A stretch of DNA of 29,619 bases from a virus: the IMG/VR virus record IMGVR_UViG_3300042549_007404, positions 1 to 29,619 of that record. One strand, written 5' to 3'. The notes beneath the pieces are model-generated. The model was not told the DNA's origin. It saw only the letters and a program-made list of their open reading frames with translations, and did no database searches. The position numbers and the translations under genes are program-made. Below, piece after piece: positions 14,378 to 22,972 of the stretch (the stretch's first letter is position 1; each line of letters starts with the position of its first letter).

Positions 14378-16363
14378 TTATCTAAATTCTTTTACTTTTA
14401 TCGTTAATTCATATTCTTTTTTTATCACTTCTTTTACTTGTCCTTTGTATGTTATTCCTTTATAAGTCCATTGAATTACACGCCCCTCCTTTCGGTTGTT
14501 TTCATTATCAAATCCAAAAAATTGTAAATAGTTACAACAAGCTACTAATGTAATTTCCCTCAAAGAGTTATTAGAATTTCTGAATTGATAGTTATCTGTT
14601 TGCTCATGTAATTCAGGATATAAGTTCCCTAAATAATAAGAATCGAAATATAAATCATAATTGAATACGTTTAATTTTTGATAGCCAGTTTGCCATTGAT
14701 TGACCCAATCTATATTTGGTTTATTATATTTTGGATTTTTTTGAATATTTCCAACTGGATCGATTATTACTTTTGCCTCATTCATAGGCTTACCAGCTTG
14801 AAGTCTTATAATTGATAAGTTCGATTTTTGCCCCGTTCCGTATAATTGGATTGCTCCTTGGTGACACGATGTTTCATAGGCAAATTGGTCTTTAATATCA
14901 CTTGCGTATATAAAGCTATTTACAAGCCCCAATAATGCCCCGCTAGCAACAAGCCCCCATATTACTAACTGAGCTGGAAATGTAACCACAACCGCACCAA
15001 CCCCCGCACCCGCAGCTGGAAAAGTGTACGATATAACTTGTATCGCAGCATATACATTTAATATAGCACATAAAGTAGCGGATATTAAACGCCCCATGTT
15101 TGGTATATCATTCAAATAATCCAATCCAAAACCATCCCCCCAAAATCCTACTGGTGCAAAGTAATTTCTTCTATCCTCCTTTCCACTAAATAAAGGATTA
15201 ACCACGCCACCACTTGTACTTACATAGTCATTGTAAGCACGTTGCATAGTATTACTTTTTTGATCGCCACTATCCATTGTATATAAGTAACCTATCGCAG
15301 CCTTTCTTTTATCGCTATTGAACGTTTTTTTATGTTCTATAACATCGTCCTCATTGAAGTTGAAAGTAAAAACCGTGTTTGGTGTGTCTTTTTTCAATCT
15401 CAATACAAGCGTTTGCGTACTTGTATTTAGTTCATATTGCATATTATAAACCTTGCATAGCTCTGCTAAAAAATCGGTCGCGGAATTGACAAAAACATTG
15501 TTAAAAGAAAACTTTGTGTCAGGTGCAGTGCAACTTCCATCCAACCTAGTCATAAAGTCACCAGCGTATGGCGCTACTATAGCATCATTTTCAAATTGAT
15601 TATGAAATGGAGTGTCTGCCGTCCATCCATGCTTAGCGCAAAAATTATCTATTATTTCGTATATCTTTGGACAAGCTAAAAATTTCCCAAACCCCATGTT
15701 TTCAACCCTTGCTTCACCTAAATTTAAAAAACCAGATACTATGCTGCCAAACCCTACATTTATTATTGGAATAGTTCCAAACCCTTGTATAAACATTATC
15801 AACCCAATATTAATCCCGTGTTGAATAGGCGTGTTATGTATGCAAACTTCGTGTGTATCAAAATCCTTTCCACCAGAAAACCAACCCTGCCAATCATCAA
15901 AAATTGAAACAATATCTAAAAATGATTTATCTCTATTTGCCTCAACCAATGGAAAATTTATAGCGCATTCGGCTTCGTACTCGCTTACTTCTATATTGTC
16001 GGGTCTTATTTCATATCCTATTAATTCGATTCCACAATCGTCCGTAATTCGTACGTCAAACCAATTTAACTCGCTACAAGGTGTTGAAGTAAGCCAGTTC
16101 ATTATTTGTACTTTTGCATCGCTCACTACTTCTAATGAAGTTGAAGTGGATTTATCCCTTATTAGAGTGCCACCATCGCCCATTTTTAACGTCAATTCAA
16201 TAGACTTCAAGTTATTCACATAGTCTGTTATATCCGTCCACGTTGTAGGCACGCTCCCAGGTACATATTCAGCTACAAATTGACCGCTAATGTTATTACA
16301 TTGAACTATAACGTTATTTCCAGCCTCGTCTTTGTGTTGACCTCTTCTAATTTCTATCTTCAT
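14378..16363 (-). CDS. Baseplate hub/tail tip protein with hydrophobic stretches
   Basis: A 661-residue protein directly after the tape measure gene (one-base overlap), the place of distal-tail or tail-associated hub proteins. The N-terminal 140 residues are beta-rich (KSIELTLKMGDGGT, WFDVRITDDCGIEL, a Dit-like look). Two long hydrophobic regions are notable: residues about 183-215, and about 425-487, the latter rich in alanine, glycine and valine. These could insert into the host membrane on DNA delivery. The C-terminal 170 residues are again beta-rich, ending in EVIKKEYELTIKVKEFR. The hub call is inference from position. Confidence 0.6.
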   Translation of the reverse strand: MKIEIRRGQHKDEAGNNVIVQCNNISGQFVAEYVPGSVPTTWTDITDYVNNLKSIELTLKMGDGGTLIRDKSTSTSLEVVSDAKVQIMNWLTSTPCSELNWFDVRITDDCGIELIGYEIRPDNIEVSEYEAECAINFPLVEANRDKSFLDIVSIFDDWQGWFSGGKDFDTHEVCIHNTPIQHGINIGLIMFIQGFGTIPIINVGFGSIVSGFLNLGEARVENMGFGKFLACPKIYEIIDNFCAKHGWTADTPFHNQFENDAIVAPYAGDFMTRLDGSCTAPDTKFSFNNVFVNSATDFLAELCKVYNMQYELNTSTQTLVLRLKKDTPNTVFTFNFNEDDVIEHKKTFNSDKRKAAIGYLYTMDSGDQKSNTMQRAYNDYVSTSGGVVNPLFSGKEDRRNYFAPVGFWGDGFGLDYLNDIPNMGRLISATLCAILNVYAAIQVISYTFPAAGAGVGAVVVTFPAQLVIWGLVASGALLGLVNSFIYASDIKDQFAYETSCHQGAIQLYGTGQKSNLSIIRLQAGKPMNEAKVIIDPVGNIQKNPKYNKPNIDWVNQWQTGYQKLNVFNYDLYFDSYYLGNLYPELHEQTDNYQFRNSNNSLREITLVACCNYLQFFGFDNENNRKEGRVIQWTYKGITYKGQVKEVIKKEYELTIKVKEFR

Positions 16364-19300
16364 TATGCGTTTTTACTTTTGAATTTTTCATAATCAACTG
16401 AAGTAACCAATCCGTGTACGCCTTTCTCGTCTACTGAGAAATTAACCGAAAATCTTTTGAAGGCTTCAACTTGCATCATTGATATTTTTTTCAATTCCTT
16501 AAATTCTTTTTTTAGATCCGAAAGTTCGTTTTTTTCAGCCACCACTTTTGATGGTCTTGGTTTTTCTACAGTAAATGAAGGCATGCCACCCATTTCTAAT
16601 AATTTTGGCAAATCTTCATTTTTGATTCCTTTTAGTTTCTCGTTTATGTAACTTGGAACAATACGCTCGCCTTCGTGTGCCATAATTGGTATAGTGTCTT
16701 TTCCTTTTGGATTGTTACCCAATTGTAAATATTCAGTACCGTCATAGAACTTTGGACGTGCTGCACTCAATTGATTTAATAATGAAAAACCAGTAGCAAC
16801 CGCCCCTGCTATTGTAGCGATTCCAGTAATAACCCCAACAGCCCCTCCTTGCGCTATTTGAGCCACCGCTCCTGCAATAGCTACTAAAATTTGAGACGCT
16901 TGAACGGCTGCATCAATTTCTAATTGTCTTTGCGCTGCGGCTTCCCTTTTAGCTTCTAATTGTGCCAGACGTTCTTCTTCAATTCTTAGATATTCAGTAT
17001 TTCCATTTTCGGCTATTTTTGTAGCGTCCGAAACTCTACGCTCCTGTAATTTAATAGCTTGGTCATAGCTATCTATTTCGGCTTGGTTACGTTGTTTTAT
17101 TATATCAATCGTGGATAGTATAATATTATTGAACTGCTCACCTATTTGTTTGCCCTCTTCATTTGACACTCCGAAAATCAATGCAAATAGATTGCTTTTT
17201 TTATCTTTTGCGATTCCCTCCGCTATTTGTGTCTTTTTTTCTGCAATATCTTTGCCTAAAACGTCCGCTTGTTTCAATAACTCGTCACGGCTTTTTTGCG
17301 CTTGCTCGCCTTCAACTCCAATTAATTGAGCGTACCTCTCTTGAATACTTTGTAATTCTTTTTCGTCTTTTGCTATTTCGTTATCTAAGTATCTTTGATT
17401 GTAGGTTTTTTGGATATTTTCTACATTTTTTTTATATTGTTCAAAAGTAATTTCACGATTTTTAAGGCGTTCGGCTTCAAATAGAATATCTTCGGCAGCC
17501 TTTCTATCTTCGCTTGTATTTAGTCGGCTCGCCTGGTCTTCTATCAGTTGTATTTGAGATTCAAAGGCTTTTTTTGCTATTTCTATTTTTCTATCTTCTT
17601 TACGCTGGAATGCAGTCAAAGATAAATCATAAGTTGCATTTTCTATTTGTGCTATTATTTCAGCCTCTTTTTGTGGGTCTTCCTTATATTTTTCTTTTGC
17701 CTGCTTAATTAGTTCGGCTTTTGATTTTTCAAGTGCCTCAATTTCTGTTTTATATGTCAATTCAGATATTTCTGTTTCACGTTGAATATCATTTTGAATT
17801 AAATCCAAACGCTCTTTGTTGTAATCTTGATTTAATTTTAAAATATCATCATTGATTTTTTGGCGTTCTTCTGCTAATTGTTTGTTGTATTCTCGAACGG
17901 CTTTTAACCGTTCGCTATTATTCAATTCTTCATTTTTCAATAATAAATCATTATATTGATATTGAGATAGCTTTTTTTCTTCTAAGTCTTTTTTCGTAAG
18001 TTCATTTCGTTCTTTTAATTTTAAAGAATACTCAGCATTTATTTTATCCAACCCTTCTAATTCTGAAATCCTTAGTGTTTCGGTTTGTTTTTTTAAATCT
18101 GCAACTCTATCTTTGTATACATTTTCGATTTCCTTTGCAGTATCTTTTTTTGATTTCACTAGTTTTTTATCATCATCTATTTCGAGTTTTGAAGATGCTA
18201 ACTTATCCTTAACTAATTTATCTAAAAAGAAATTTTCTGTTTCGTTATATTTCTTTCTATCATTTACTAATGTTCCTAGTGTTGCTTTTTGTTGCAAAGC
18301 TCTATCTGCTTCACTTAATCCATTTAATTTTCTTATTTTACCTATTTCTATAGTAGCTTTTAACTCACCATCTAATTTCTTTTGCTCTATTTCGGCTATT
18401 TTACCCTCAATGGCCTGCGCTCTTGCACGCGCTACTAACGCCAAATTTACCTCGTTGATTACTTTTGACAAGTCACCATACAAAATTTGCTCTTTTGATA
18501 AATTTCCAAAATAATTAGGATATTGTTTTTGCAACTCATCTACGGCTTTTAACCTTTCTTTTTTAGATAGAGTTTCGCTTTGTGCAACCGTTGTTAATAC
18601 TTTGAGTTGTGCAATATCTTCACCAGCTTGTTTATTAGATTCTTTTTGTAAATCATTGTATTCTTTTTGTGTTTTTGACACGCCACTCAACGCCTCTTCT
18701 ACTTTATCCCAATTTGCAATCAATAAGCCTATTGCTACAATTGCAGCACCTATTCCACTTGCTAATAATGCTTTGTTGAAAGTTTGTTGAGCAGCGGTTG
18801 CCAGTCCTTGAGTTTCTGCTAAAAAAATATTACTTCTAGCGGATAGATTTGTCCATAATGTTTTTGCCTCCAATGCCAAACCCTCCTTATTAGTCAAAAA
18901 TGTACTAATTTCTTGAAAACCTTGTGCCACTTGTTGAACGGCTAATAATTTATTGATTGACTCCTGTAGTTCCTCTGTTTCGGTTCCCGTCAATCCCAAA
19001 ACACCTATATATGTTTGATATGCCCCTATAGCAGTATTTATACCCTCCAATCCCAAATCTACTTTGTATGTATCACTTGACGCTTTTTTCAAAGCACCTT
19101 GTAAGTCACTTTGTGCATCTATTAAGTCAGATGTTTCGGCACTTAATTTTCTATAAGCCTCCGTGTTTTCTTCTCCAACCAATACCATTTGTTGCAATGC
19201 TACCGTATTAGCTCTTATTTGCGCTCTAAATGATGTTTGTTTTTTTTCAGCCGTTTCACTTTCAACTCCAAACTTAGTTGTTTTTTTCGAGGCTTCTTCA

Positions 19301-19653
19301 ATTGCTTTTTCGGTCTGCGAAATGATAGCCCCCAAAGTTTTAACCGCTTGCGGATCACTTGCTTTTTTTAGTTCATTTTTCAATGTGTCTAAAAAGGCTT
19401 TTATCTTTGGAGTGTTTTTGTCGAAATTATCAAATATCTTATTGAACTCCGAAAAGTCAGCACCACCTCCAGCACTTAATAATTTTTGTAGTTTTTGTAG
19501 TTCAGTTACAGGTTTGTTTAAATTTACGCCTTCGGTGTCTTTTGCTAACTTTTTCATTGAACTATCCAAATCATTTACGGACGTAACCGCTGTTTCGATA
19601 TTCTTTACAAAACTTTCAGCATCAAATTTGAGTTTAAAAATTTCCTCTGCCAT
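16363..19653 (-). CDS. Tail tape measure protein
   Basis: A 1096-residue protein, the longest in the window, dominated by coiled-coil helices (clear between about residues 400 and 860). A hydrophobic segment lies at about 296-314 (LLASGIGAAIVAIGLLIANW), and a second hydrophobic, alanine/glycine-rich region lies near 920-965. This is the standard architecture of tape measure proteins, which set tail length and are ejected with the DNA. With the usual 0.15 nm per residue the tail would be roughly 160 nm, pointing to a siphophage (inference). A motif PKGKDTIPIMAHEGERIVP near the C-terminus is common in tape measure proteins. It shares one base with the hub gene. Confidence 0.92.
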   Translation of the reverse strand: MAEEIFKLKFDAESFVKNIETAVTSVNDLDSSMKKLAKDTEGVNLNKPVTELQKLQKLLSAGGGADFSEFNKIFDNFDKNTPKIKAFLDTLKNELKKASDPQAVKTLGAIISQTEKAIEEASKKTTKFGVESETAEKKQTSFRAQIRANTVALQQMVLVGEENTEAYRKLSAETSDLIDAQSDLQGALKKASSDTYKVDLGLEGINTAIGAYQTYIGVLGLTGTETEELQESINKLLAVQQVAQGFQEISTFLTNKEGLALEAKTLWTNLSARSNIFLAETQGLATAAQQTFNKALLASGIGAAIVAIGLLIANWDKVEEALSGVSKTQKEYNDLQKESNKQAGEDIAQLKVLTTVAQSETLSKKERLKAVDELQKQYPNYFGNLSKEQILYGDLSKVINEVNLALVARARAQAIEGKIAEIEQKKLDGELKATIEIGKIRKLNGLSEADRALQQKATLGTLVNDRKKYNETENFFLDKLVKDKLASSKLEIDDDKKLVKSKKDTAKEIENVYKDRVADLKKQTETLRISELEGLDKINAEYSLKLKERNELTKKDLEEKKLSQYQYNDLLLKNEELNNSERLKAVREYNKQLAEERQKINDDILKLNQDYNKERLDLIQNDIQRETEISELTYKTEIEALEKSKAELIKQAKEKYKEDPQKEAEIIAQIENATYDLSLTAFQRKEDRKIEIAKKAFESQIQLIEDQASRLNTSEDRKAAEDILFEAERLKNREITFEQYKKNVENIQKTYNQRYLDNEIAKDEKELQSIQERYAQLIGVEGEQAQKSRDELLKQADVLGKDIAEKKTQIAEGIAKDKKSNLFALIFGVSNEEGKQIGEQFNNIILSTIDIIKQRNQAEIDSYDQAIKLQERRVSDATKIAENGNTEYLRIEEERLAQLEAKREAAAQRQLEIDAAVQASQILVAIAGAVAQIAQGGAVGVITGIATIAGAVATGFSLLNQLSAARPKFYDGTEYLQLGNNPKGKDTIPIMAHEGERIVPSYINEKLKGIKNEDLPKLLEMGGMPSFTVEKPRPSKVVAEKNELSDLKKEFKELKKISMMQVEAFKRFSVNFSVDEKGVHGLVTSVDYEKFKSKNA

Positions 19654-19654
19654 A

Positions 19655-20179
19655 TTAATTGTTTTTTAAAGTTGACAATACCGATTGATATGCATAGTGT
19701 GCCTCATACTCAGTCTTAAACCTACCTAAATGCCTATTTTTGCCGTCTATGTATATACATCCTTCCCATTTATTAGCTCTTTTATTCCAACTAACACCAG
19801 TATATTGACTAGTCGTACTTTTATTAAAGAAATGTTTTTCTATATTTTGCCTAAATGTTATTAATTGCAAATTTTCTAATCTGTTGTCAGTTTTAATATC
19901 GTTTTTGTGGTCTGGCACCATTTTATTTGTACCATCTGGAATGTGTCCTAGAAATGCCATAGCGACAAGTACGTGGACTCCATATCCTTTTATTTTTCCA
20001 TTTTTGGAAAGTATCGCCACATTGTATCCATTAGTAATTCCTGGCTTTAAAATCCTTTCTTTTGATATATATATTCTTTTACCATTATCTATTTCCCTAC
20101 GCAATGATTTTACATTTCCTAAATTTGATACTTTATAAAGTCCTTCATATCCAAGAATATCTTTATATATTTCTTCCAT
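19655..20179 (-). CDS. HNH homing endonuclease with NUMOD4 and AP2 domains
   Basis: A 174-residue protein with three parts. A NUMOD4 domain comes first (about 1-45: 'DILGYEGLYKVSNLGNVKSL'). An HNH core follows (about 69-115: H69, PDHKND, then NRLENLQL). An AP2 DNA-binding domain ends it (about 123-170: YTGVSW, WEGCIY, HLGRFKTEYEAHYAY). Freestanding homing endonucleases of this build invade phage genomes. This one sits between the tail chaperone and the tape measure gene, with its own -7 box just upstream, so it may be expressed independently. Confidence 0.93.
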   Translation of the reverse strand: MEEIYKDILGYEGLYKVSNLGNVKSLRREIDNGKRIYISKERILKPGITNGYNVAILSKNGKIKGYGVHVLVAMAFLGHIPDGTNKMVPDHKNDIKTDNRLENLQLITFRQNIEKHFFNKSTTSQYTGVSWNKRANKWEGCIYIDGKNRHLGRFKTEYEAHYAYQSVLSTLKNN

Positions 20180-20197
20180 AACTACATAATTAATTCA

Positions 20198-20205
20198 CAA
20201 AAATA
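20198..20205 (-). promoter_or_regulatory. Possible -7 box of the HNH-AP2 gene
   Basis: TATTTTTG on the minus strand, 18 nt before the HNH start codon, fits TAnnTTTG. No TTG at the expected distance is seen. Confidence 0.35.
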
Positions 20206-20236
20206 CAATAAAATAGTTGAGTTTGTGTATTTTATT

Positions 20237-20532
20237 TTAAGAATCCAAATCTTTGTTTTGTTTGTTTTTTTGTTTTATTATCCAATCGTTCACCTCGCTA
20301 TACAATTGACCTACAGAATAACTCATTAATGTATCACGTTCTTTATACGATTCTTTAGCCATTTGAAAAACGAGGTCATTGAAATTGTCGATTCGTTCAC
20401 TAATTCTTTTGATTCGATTTGTGATGGTGTCGGTGTCGGTTTCGCTTGATTCTGCAAATAATTGACTATATCTATGTCTAGAATATTCTGAGAATGATTT
20501 GTTAATTCTTGTAGAATTTGCAAAAAAAAACC
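20237..20532 (-). CDS. -1 frame extension of the tail chaperone (gpT-like)
   Basis: From the T9 run at 20522-20530 the -1 frame stays open for about 95 codons to a stop at 20237, overlapping the last 65 codons of the 0 frame and continuing beyond its stop. The -1 product looks like a real protein: an amphipathic helical segment TITNRIKRISERIDNFND followed by KESYKERDTLMSYSVGQLY and EVNDWIIKQ. A slip at the T run would yield a fusion of about 245 residues, as in lambda gpGT. An internal ATG at 20326 (TAATG overlap with the 0-frame stop) would give only 29 residues. Both frames being open for so long argues that both are used, or that the T run carries an indel. Confidence 0.6.
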
Positions 20533-20973
20533 TATCAAATCACTATCCTTTGTCCAATCGTTTATATTTTTTTCGCTAATTTCCTGTTCATATACTCCTA
20601 TACTCCCCAGTTGCGATTCGTGTACAAATATAAGTCCAATTAAGAATAGATTTGTTTTGTAGTGATTCCAAAAGTCACTAATTTTGTTTTTGAGTTGATC
20701 CCCTTTTGCGTATGCGTTCATATAGTCACCTGCTTTCATTAACTCTAGCACGTTTTCAAGCTCTTTTTTCGCCTCGTCTTGGCTTATTCCTATCTTTGTA
20801 AACTCTACAATAGTTTGATAGCCTGCAAGCCTTAAATAAGGCATATTCACGATATTAGAAAAGTAGTAAATTTTGCCAAAACTTGGATGGTCGCACGCTA
20901 AGTTTAATTTGTATTGCTCTTTTTCATTGTCAAGGATAATGTAATCCCCGTTATCTACTGCTATTTTGTACAT
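20326..20973 (-). CDS. Putative tail assembly chaperone (gpG-like)
   Basis: A 215-residue soluble protein upstream of the tape measure gene, separated from it only by a homing endonuclease. The N-terminal region is alpha/beta (NGDYIILDNEKEQYKLNL), followed by helices with acidic character (QDEAKKELENVLELMK). Codons 148-151 contain a T9 run where a -1 slip would switch to a long alternative frame. Position, length and the slippery run fit the gpG/gpGT tail assembly chaperones, which coat the tape measure protein during tail building. The family is not identified by sequence motif, so the call is contextual. Confidence 0.55.
   Translation of the reverse strand: MYKIAVDNGDYIILDNEKEQYKLNLACDHPSFGKIYYFSNIVNMPYLRLAGYQTIVEFTKIGISQDEAKKELENVLELMKAGDYMNAYAKGDQLKNKISDFWNHYKTNLFLIGLIFVHESQLGSIGVYEQEISEKNINDWTKDSDLIGFFLQILQELTNHSQNILDIDIVNYLQNQAKPTPTPSQIESKELVNESTISMTSFFKWLKNRIKNVIH
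20521..20532 (-). promoter_or_regulatory. Slippery homopolymer for -1 frameshifting
   Basis: Minus strand GG-T9-G, read in the 0 frame as GGT TTT TTT TTG. Tandem T TTT TTT allows both tRNAs to re-pair after a -1 slip. Confidence 0.55.
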
Positions 20974-21203
20974 AATTCGTTATATATTTTTTTTGATGTT
21001 TCACAAAATTGTAAATCGTATGGCATCTTTTTCACAATGTTATAGACTGCAAAGTAGCTACGTTTATTTTTGTAGTCAAAGATAGACAAAATTTCCTTAA
21101 TCGGTACATTTAAGTTGTAGTATAGATAGAAAATTACTACTCTTTTTCTAATATTAGTTTCTTTTGACTTTTGCCAAAATAGCTTAACTTCTTTGCGTGT
21201 CAT
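20961..21203 (-). CDS. Small helix-turn-helix-like protein after terminase
   Basis: An 80-residue basic protein overlapping the end of the large terminase gene by 20 bases. Residues about 20-60 (VVIFYLYYNLNVPIKEIL, then SIFDYKNKRSYFAVYNIVKK) align by eye with the C-terminal part of the 94-residue protein at 27372-27656, which resembles DnaA domain IV. It may bind DNA, but the third 'H-T/S-T-V' element of DnaA is lost. The function is unknown. Confidence 0.6.
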   Translation of the reverse strand: MTRKEVKLFWQKSKETNIRKRVVIFYLYYNLNVPIKEILSIFDYKNKRSYFAVYNIVKKMPYDLQFCETSKKIYNELCTK

Positions 21204-22515
21204 ATCTTAATTTTTGATGTTTCCAATTATCCCAGTCCTTTCTTACATTTGCATATAAAAAGTCACACAATGCGTCTAATAAGTGCGATTTGCTTTGGTC
21301 TTTGTCTTTTATCATTTTATAATCTTCACCTACTTGAATAGACTCAATATCATCTATCAAAAATGGACAATTTCCAATGATAAATTTAGGGTGCAATGCC
21401 ATTATTTCGTTTGCTAATGTTCTTTTTTCTTGAATATAGTTTTTTGGTTTGCCTCTAGGTTGTCTGACTTGACTAGGTACTAATCCCAACTCTTCAATGA
21501 TTGTATTAAAAGCTGGTCTAGCGTTTAATGCTTCGGCTTTGTGCGCCCACCCCGAACTATCTCCGTACACCTCACAATATCGCAAATCTTTGAAGTCTTT
21601 TTTTATTTCCCTACAAATAGCGTACACATCGGCTTTTTCTAATCGATACTCTTTGACTACGTGAATCCAATCTAAAAATCTATCCCTTTGAATTACTAAG
21701 CAAGTCATAGGGTTGTAGTTAAAGTCAAATGATAAGTATATAATCTCCCTTTCATTGAACTCTACGGGCATATTGTGGCGTGTTTTATTAAATGAATGAA
21801 TAAATAAATTGTCTTTAACTTCGTTGCCCCAACGTCCGTAATAATCGCATTCAAGCTTTGAAGGGTCTCCTACTGCTCCATTTATTAGAGTTTGTCCATA
21901 CGCCTCCCTATCTATAAATTCATTATCATTAAAAGTTGAATGTATCAATAGCGTATTTTCTGCAAAGTTTTCTTTTAATTTATATGCGTTATTTTCTTCA
22001 AAAAAATGTTTACGTGTCCAATTTTTTTCATTTATTGGATTAAATGATACTTTGAATTGTAAATAACCACCTTCAGGAGTTCTTAATAATTTATCAAGCG
22101 TTAAAAAATCTTCAAGTGATCCACGTGTACACTCATCCCAATATATTATAGTAATGTCATCCAATCCTTTTGTAGCTTCTATATTATCTAATCCAAATGG
22201 AATAAACCAATGCCCTGAAATTAAGTTTTGAATCCTATAATCACCATCGTAAAACCTAAAAAAATTATCTAAATTTTTGCTTTTAGCTATACGTTTCAAT
22301 CTCGCATACTCTTGATTCCTAATATTTTTAAAAATTGTATTTACATATAATATTTTAGTAAATTGTTTTGAAAATGATTTGAGTAATAAGTCTATAATAT
22401 CGTGTTCCGATTTTCCTGATCCACGACTTCCAAAATTGATATTATAGCGATACTTATTAAGAATTAAGGGCTTAAACTTATCGCTAGTAGCACTTTCTTC
22501 TAATATAATAGCCAT
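21184..22515 (-). CDS. terL: Large terminase subunit
   Basis: A 443-residue ATPase-nuclease that pumps DNA into the procapsid. Motifs seen: Walker A GSRGSGKS at 29-36; Walker B with catalytic glutamate IIYWDE (D127, E128); a coupling motif SFNP at 157-160. The RNase H-like nuclease domain has D264 in LSFDFNYNP, D319 in VYGDSSGW and a C-terminal HLLDALCDFL (D414, D418). This is the PBSX/Terminase_3 arrangement. Its start codon overlaps the small-subunit stop by one base. Length is normal for the family, and all catalytic residues appear intact. Confidence 0.95.
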   Translation of the reverse strand: MAIILEESATSDKFKPLILNKYRYNINFGSRGSGKSEHDIIDLLLKSFSKQFTKILYVNTIFKNIRNQEYARLKRIAKSKNLDNFFRFYDGDYRIQNLISGHWFIPFGLDNIEATKGLDDITIIYWDECTRGSLEDFLTLDKLLRTPEGGYLQFKVSFNPINEKNWTRKHFFEENNAYKLKENFAENTLLIHSTFNDNEFIDREAYGQTLINGAVGDPSKLECDYYGRWGNEVKDNLFIHSFNKTRHNMPVEFNEREIIYLSFDFNYNPMTCLVIQRDRFLDWIHVVKEYRLEKADVYAICREIKKDFKDLRYCEVYGDSSGWAHKAEALNARPAFNTIIEELGLVPSQVRQPRGKPKNYIQEKRTLANEIMALHPKFIIGNCPFLIDDIESIQVGEDYKMIKDKDQSKSHLLDALCDFLYANVRKDWDNWKHQKLRYDTQRS

Positions 22516-22955
22516 TATTTTTTATTTCCTTTGATTATTATATCGGTTTCGGTTGTGATAGTTGTTTCTGTTTTCTTTGGAGCTTCCCAGCCGTTTAGTT
22601 TTGCCAAAACCTCTATTGCAGATTTTCTATCCGCTGGATTTGGAATTATAGTTTTATCCCCTACGTCTTTTGCGCCACCTTTTGCAATTTCAGTTAAAAT
22701 AGCCATTGCTTCTTCTTTGCTTAAAATATCGCTTTTAACGGCTTCTTTTTCTATTTGTATAGTTTCATTCAATTTAGCTTCGTTAATTAAGCTACGTCGT
22801 TCTTGATACACCTCGTTTGCGATTTTTAGATAAGTGTCGGCTGTCCTTTCAGAAGTTTGAAAGTTTTTGCAAAATTTTGAAACTATTTCTTTTCTTTCAA
22901 TAATGCCTTTTTCTAATAATCCCAAAATAAATTCTACATAAATATCCTTACTCAT
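22515..22955 (-). CDS. terS: Small terminase subunit
   Basis: A 146-residue protein with an N-terminal helix-turn-helix region (KEIVSKFCKNFQTSERTADT, about 22-41), a central helical part with SKEEAMAILTEIAKGG, and the motif ADRKSAIEVLAKLNGW (about 108-123), which is typical of small terminase proteins. It recognises the packaging site and regulates TerL. It overlaps terL by one base. The C-terminus is lysine-rich, as often seen. Confidence 0.88.
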   Translation of the reverse strand: MSKDIYVEFILGLLEKGIIERKEIVSKFCKNFQTSERTADTYLKIANEVYQERRSLINEAKLNETIQIEKEAVKSDILSKEEAMAILTEIAKGGAKDVGDKTIIPNPADRKSAIEVLAKLNGWEAPKKTETTITTETDIIIKGNKK

Positions 22956-22972
22956 TTTGCTTTTCTATAAAA

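Noticed and set aside
16363-19653. Plus-strand frames of up to 168 codons opposite the tape measure gene
   Set aside because: They are antisense shadows of lysine/glutamate-rich coding sequence, lack start signals, and have composition unlike the other proteins.
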